A stretch of DNA of 64,000 nt, from positions 1 to 64,000 of the forward strand of contig CAVRQM010000005.1 in the NCBI GenBank assembly GCA_963723455.1. The letters are read 5' to 3'. The notes below the pieces were generated by a model. It was not told the origin of the DNA and did no database searches. It saw nothing but the letters and a program-made list of their open reading frames with translations. This DNA comes from CAVRQM01 sp963723455 (GTDB taxonomy: Bacteria; Pseudomonadota; Alphaproteobacteria; Acetobacterales; Acetobacteraceae). Below are positions 62,775 through 64,000 of the stretch, one piece after another. A program made the translations under genes and the position numbers. Each line of letters starts with the position of its first letter. Positions within the stretch are counted from its first letter, which is position 1.

Positions 62775-63671
62775 ATGATCTGGGACGCCTTCATCACCTG
62801 CGCCGTGACCGGCGTGGGCGCATCGACCGAGCGCAACCCGCATGTCCCGATCACGCCGCAGCAGATCGCCGCCTCGGCGATCGAGGCCGCGCGCGCCGGC
62901 GCGGCGATCGCGCATATCCACGTCCGCGACCCGGCCACGGGCAGGGGTTCGCGCGATCCGGCGCTGTACGCCGAGGTCGTGGCCCGCATCCGGGAGTCCG
63001 GCACCGATGTCGTCGTCAACCTGACCGCCGGGATGGGCGGCGACCTGGTGCTGGGCGGCGTCGAGCAGCCGCTGCCCTTGGCCGCCGGCACGGACATGGC
63101 CGGCGCACGGGAACGCCTGGCCCACGTCACCGACCTGCTGCCGGAGATCTGCACGCTCGACTGCGGCTCCATGAACTTCTCCGAAGGCGACTACGTGATG
63201 ACCAATACGCCCGGCATGCTGCGGGCGATGGCGCGGCGGGTGCAGGCGCTGGGCGTTCGGCCGGAAATCGAGGTGTTCGATACCGGCCATCTGGTGCTGG
63301 CCAAGCAACTGGTCCGCGAAGGGCTGATCGACGATCCGGTGATGATCCAGCTGTGCATGGGCATCCCCTACGGCGCGCCGGACGATCCGCAGACCCTGCT
63401 GGCGATGGTGGCACAGCTGCCGCCCGATGCGGTGTTCTCCGCGTTCTCGATCGGGCGGATGCAGCTGCCCTATGTCGCGATGGCGCTGCTGGCCGGCGGC
63501 AACATCCGCGTCGGGCTGGAGGACAATATCTGGCTGTCGCGCGGCGTGCCGGCGACCAACGCGCAACTGGTCGAACGGGCGGCGGCGATCATGCAGGCGA
63601 TGGGCGTGCGCCTGCTCGGCCCGGCCGAGGTGCGAGCCAGGCTGCGCTTGCGCGGCGGCGGCGCGGCATGA
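62775..63671 (+). CDS. BKACE-family beta-keto acid cleavage enzyme (dehydrocarnitine-type candidate)
   Basis: 298 residues of the BKACE family (DUF849/PF05853), zinc-dependent enzymes that cleave beta-keto acids with acetyl-CoA. The motifs AHIHVRDPATGRGSRDP, NLTAGMGGDL, TLDCGSMNF and EVFDTGHLVLA are clear. In carnitine degraders the partner cleaves 3-dehydrocarnitine to betaine and acetoacetyl-CoA. The next gene is an L-carnitine-dehydrogenase-like enzyme with a 4-bp overlap, which makes that reaction likely. Substrate assignment is from context. Confidence 0.85.
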   Translation: MIWDAFITCAVTGVGASTERNPHVPITPQQIAASAIEAARAGAAIAHIHVRDPATGRGSRDPALYAEVVARIRESGTDVVVNLTAGMGGDLVLGGVEQPLPLAAGTDMAGARERLAHVTDLLPEICTLDCGSMNFSEGDYVMTNTPGMLRAMARRVQALGVRPEIEVFDTGHLVLAKQLVREGLIDDPVMIQLCMGIPYGAPDDPQTLLAMVAQLPPDAVFSAFSIGRMQLPYVAMALLAGGNIRVGLEDNIWLSRGVPATNAQLVERAAAIMQAMGVRLLGPAEVRARLRLRGGGAA

Positions 63672-64000
63672 GCGGCGTCGGGGTACGGCGCTGCGCTGTC
63701 ATCGGCGGCGGGGTGATCGGCGGCGGCTGGGCTGCGCGCTTCCTGCTCAACGGCATGGACGTGGCGGTGTTCGACCCGCACCCGCAAGCCGAGCGCCGGT
63801 TGCGCGAAATGCTTGCTCTCGCCGCGCGGGGCCTGTCGGCGCTGACCAGCGCGCCGCTGCCGCCGCAAGGCGCCCTGCGCTTCGCCGACAGCCTGGCCGA
63901 TGCCGTGGCCGACGCCGATCTGGTGCAGGAGAGCGCACCGGAAGATGAAGCGCTGAAAGCCCGCCTGCTGGCCGAGATCGCGGCGGCGGCGCGGCCGGAT
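63668..64000 (+). CDS. L-carnitine-dehydrogenase-like 3-hydroxyacyl-CoA dehydrogenase family protein, 5' part
   Basis: 111 residues, cut by the right window edge. ATG 63668 overlaps the BKACE stop (ATGA). The N-terminal Rossmann motif is CAVIGGGVIGGGWAARFLLNG, with VFDPHPQAERR at the end of strand 2, then LADAVADADLVQESAPEDEAL, the pattern of 3-hydroxyacyl-CoA/carnitine dehydrogenases. Next to a BKACE gene this fits oxidation of L-carnitine to 3-dehydrocarnitine with NAD+. Confidence 0.8.
   Translation, partial: MSGVGVRRCAVIGGGVIGGGWAARFLLNGMDVAVFDPHPQAERRLREMLALAARGLSALTSAPLPPQGALRFADSLADAVADADLVQESAPEDEALKARLLAEIAAAARPD

Overview
The window is GC-rich, densely coded bacterial DNA, almost certainly from an alphaproteobacterium. 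Three things point there: a GAAC-N7-GAAC SOS operator at imuA, an mdh-sucCD-sucA-sucB-lpd citric-acid-cycle cluster, and a glpSTPQ-DUF2160-glpV glycerol ABC operon. Hopanoid genes (hpnK, hpnN) and betaine/carnitine-type catabolic genes fit a soil or plant-associated member, perhaps Rhodospirillales, but the sequence does not fix the genus.

Layout. 1-3.7 kb: the 5' part of a PglW-type NERD/pseudokinase/kinase phage-defence gene, broken by about ten frameshifts and running off the left edge, with a small ribbon-helix-helix gene before it. 4.0-4.1 kb: tRNA-Gly(GCC) with its terminator. 4.2-6.4 kb: imuA-imuB mutagenesis cassette under an SOS box. 6.6-9.9 kb: hybrid histidine kinase plus single-domain response regulator. 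10-17.8 kb (minus strand): pentapeptide-repeat/ion-channel fusion, glycogen debranching enzyme, AI-2E-type permease with an extra C-terminal domain, and a DsbD/ScsB-like thiol reductase. 17.9-27.5 kb (plus strand): malate dehydrogenase, succinyl-CoA synthetase (beta and alpha in one frame), 2-oxoglutarate dehydrogenase E1/E2/E3 and pdxJ, laid out as one operon. 27.5-33.7 kb (minus strand): tightly overlapping block of two uncharacterised genes, an NRAMP-like transporter, a TerC-family protein, hflK, hflC and an unknown membrane protein. 33.8-40.8 kb (minus strand): glycerol ABC transporter with a DeoR/GlpR regulator. 40.9-45.4 kb: 2OG-Fe(II) oxygenase, DUF2188 protein, then ligD-ku for non-homologous end joining. 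45.2-47.5 kb: YnjC/YnjD-like ABC permease and ATPase. 47.6-52.2 kb: purine nucleoside permease, hpnK and hpnN. 53-64 kb: a likely betaine/carnitine locus with a GbcA-like Rieske oxygenase, an FKBP isomerase, a quinoprotein-like beta-propeller, a Pot-type ABC transporter, a TIM-barrel isomerase, a desaturase, a BKACE enzyme and the start of an L-carnitine-dehydrogenase-like gene.

A feature of the whole window is single-base indels in otherwise intact genes (pglW-like, sucA, possibly sucCD, terC, gbcA-like, quinoprotein, Pot-type binding protein and permease). I found no in-frame nonsense codons in the reconstructed frames, and at least one affected gene (sucA) is central metabolism, so consensus error is a serious alternative to gene decay. 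Several striking observations, above all the SucC-SucD fusion, must be read with that in mind. Two copies of a palindromic CCCTCTCCC/GGGAGAGGG repeat are present, one of them translated in frame inside hpnK.
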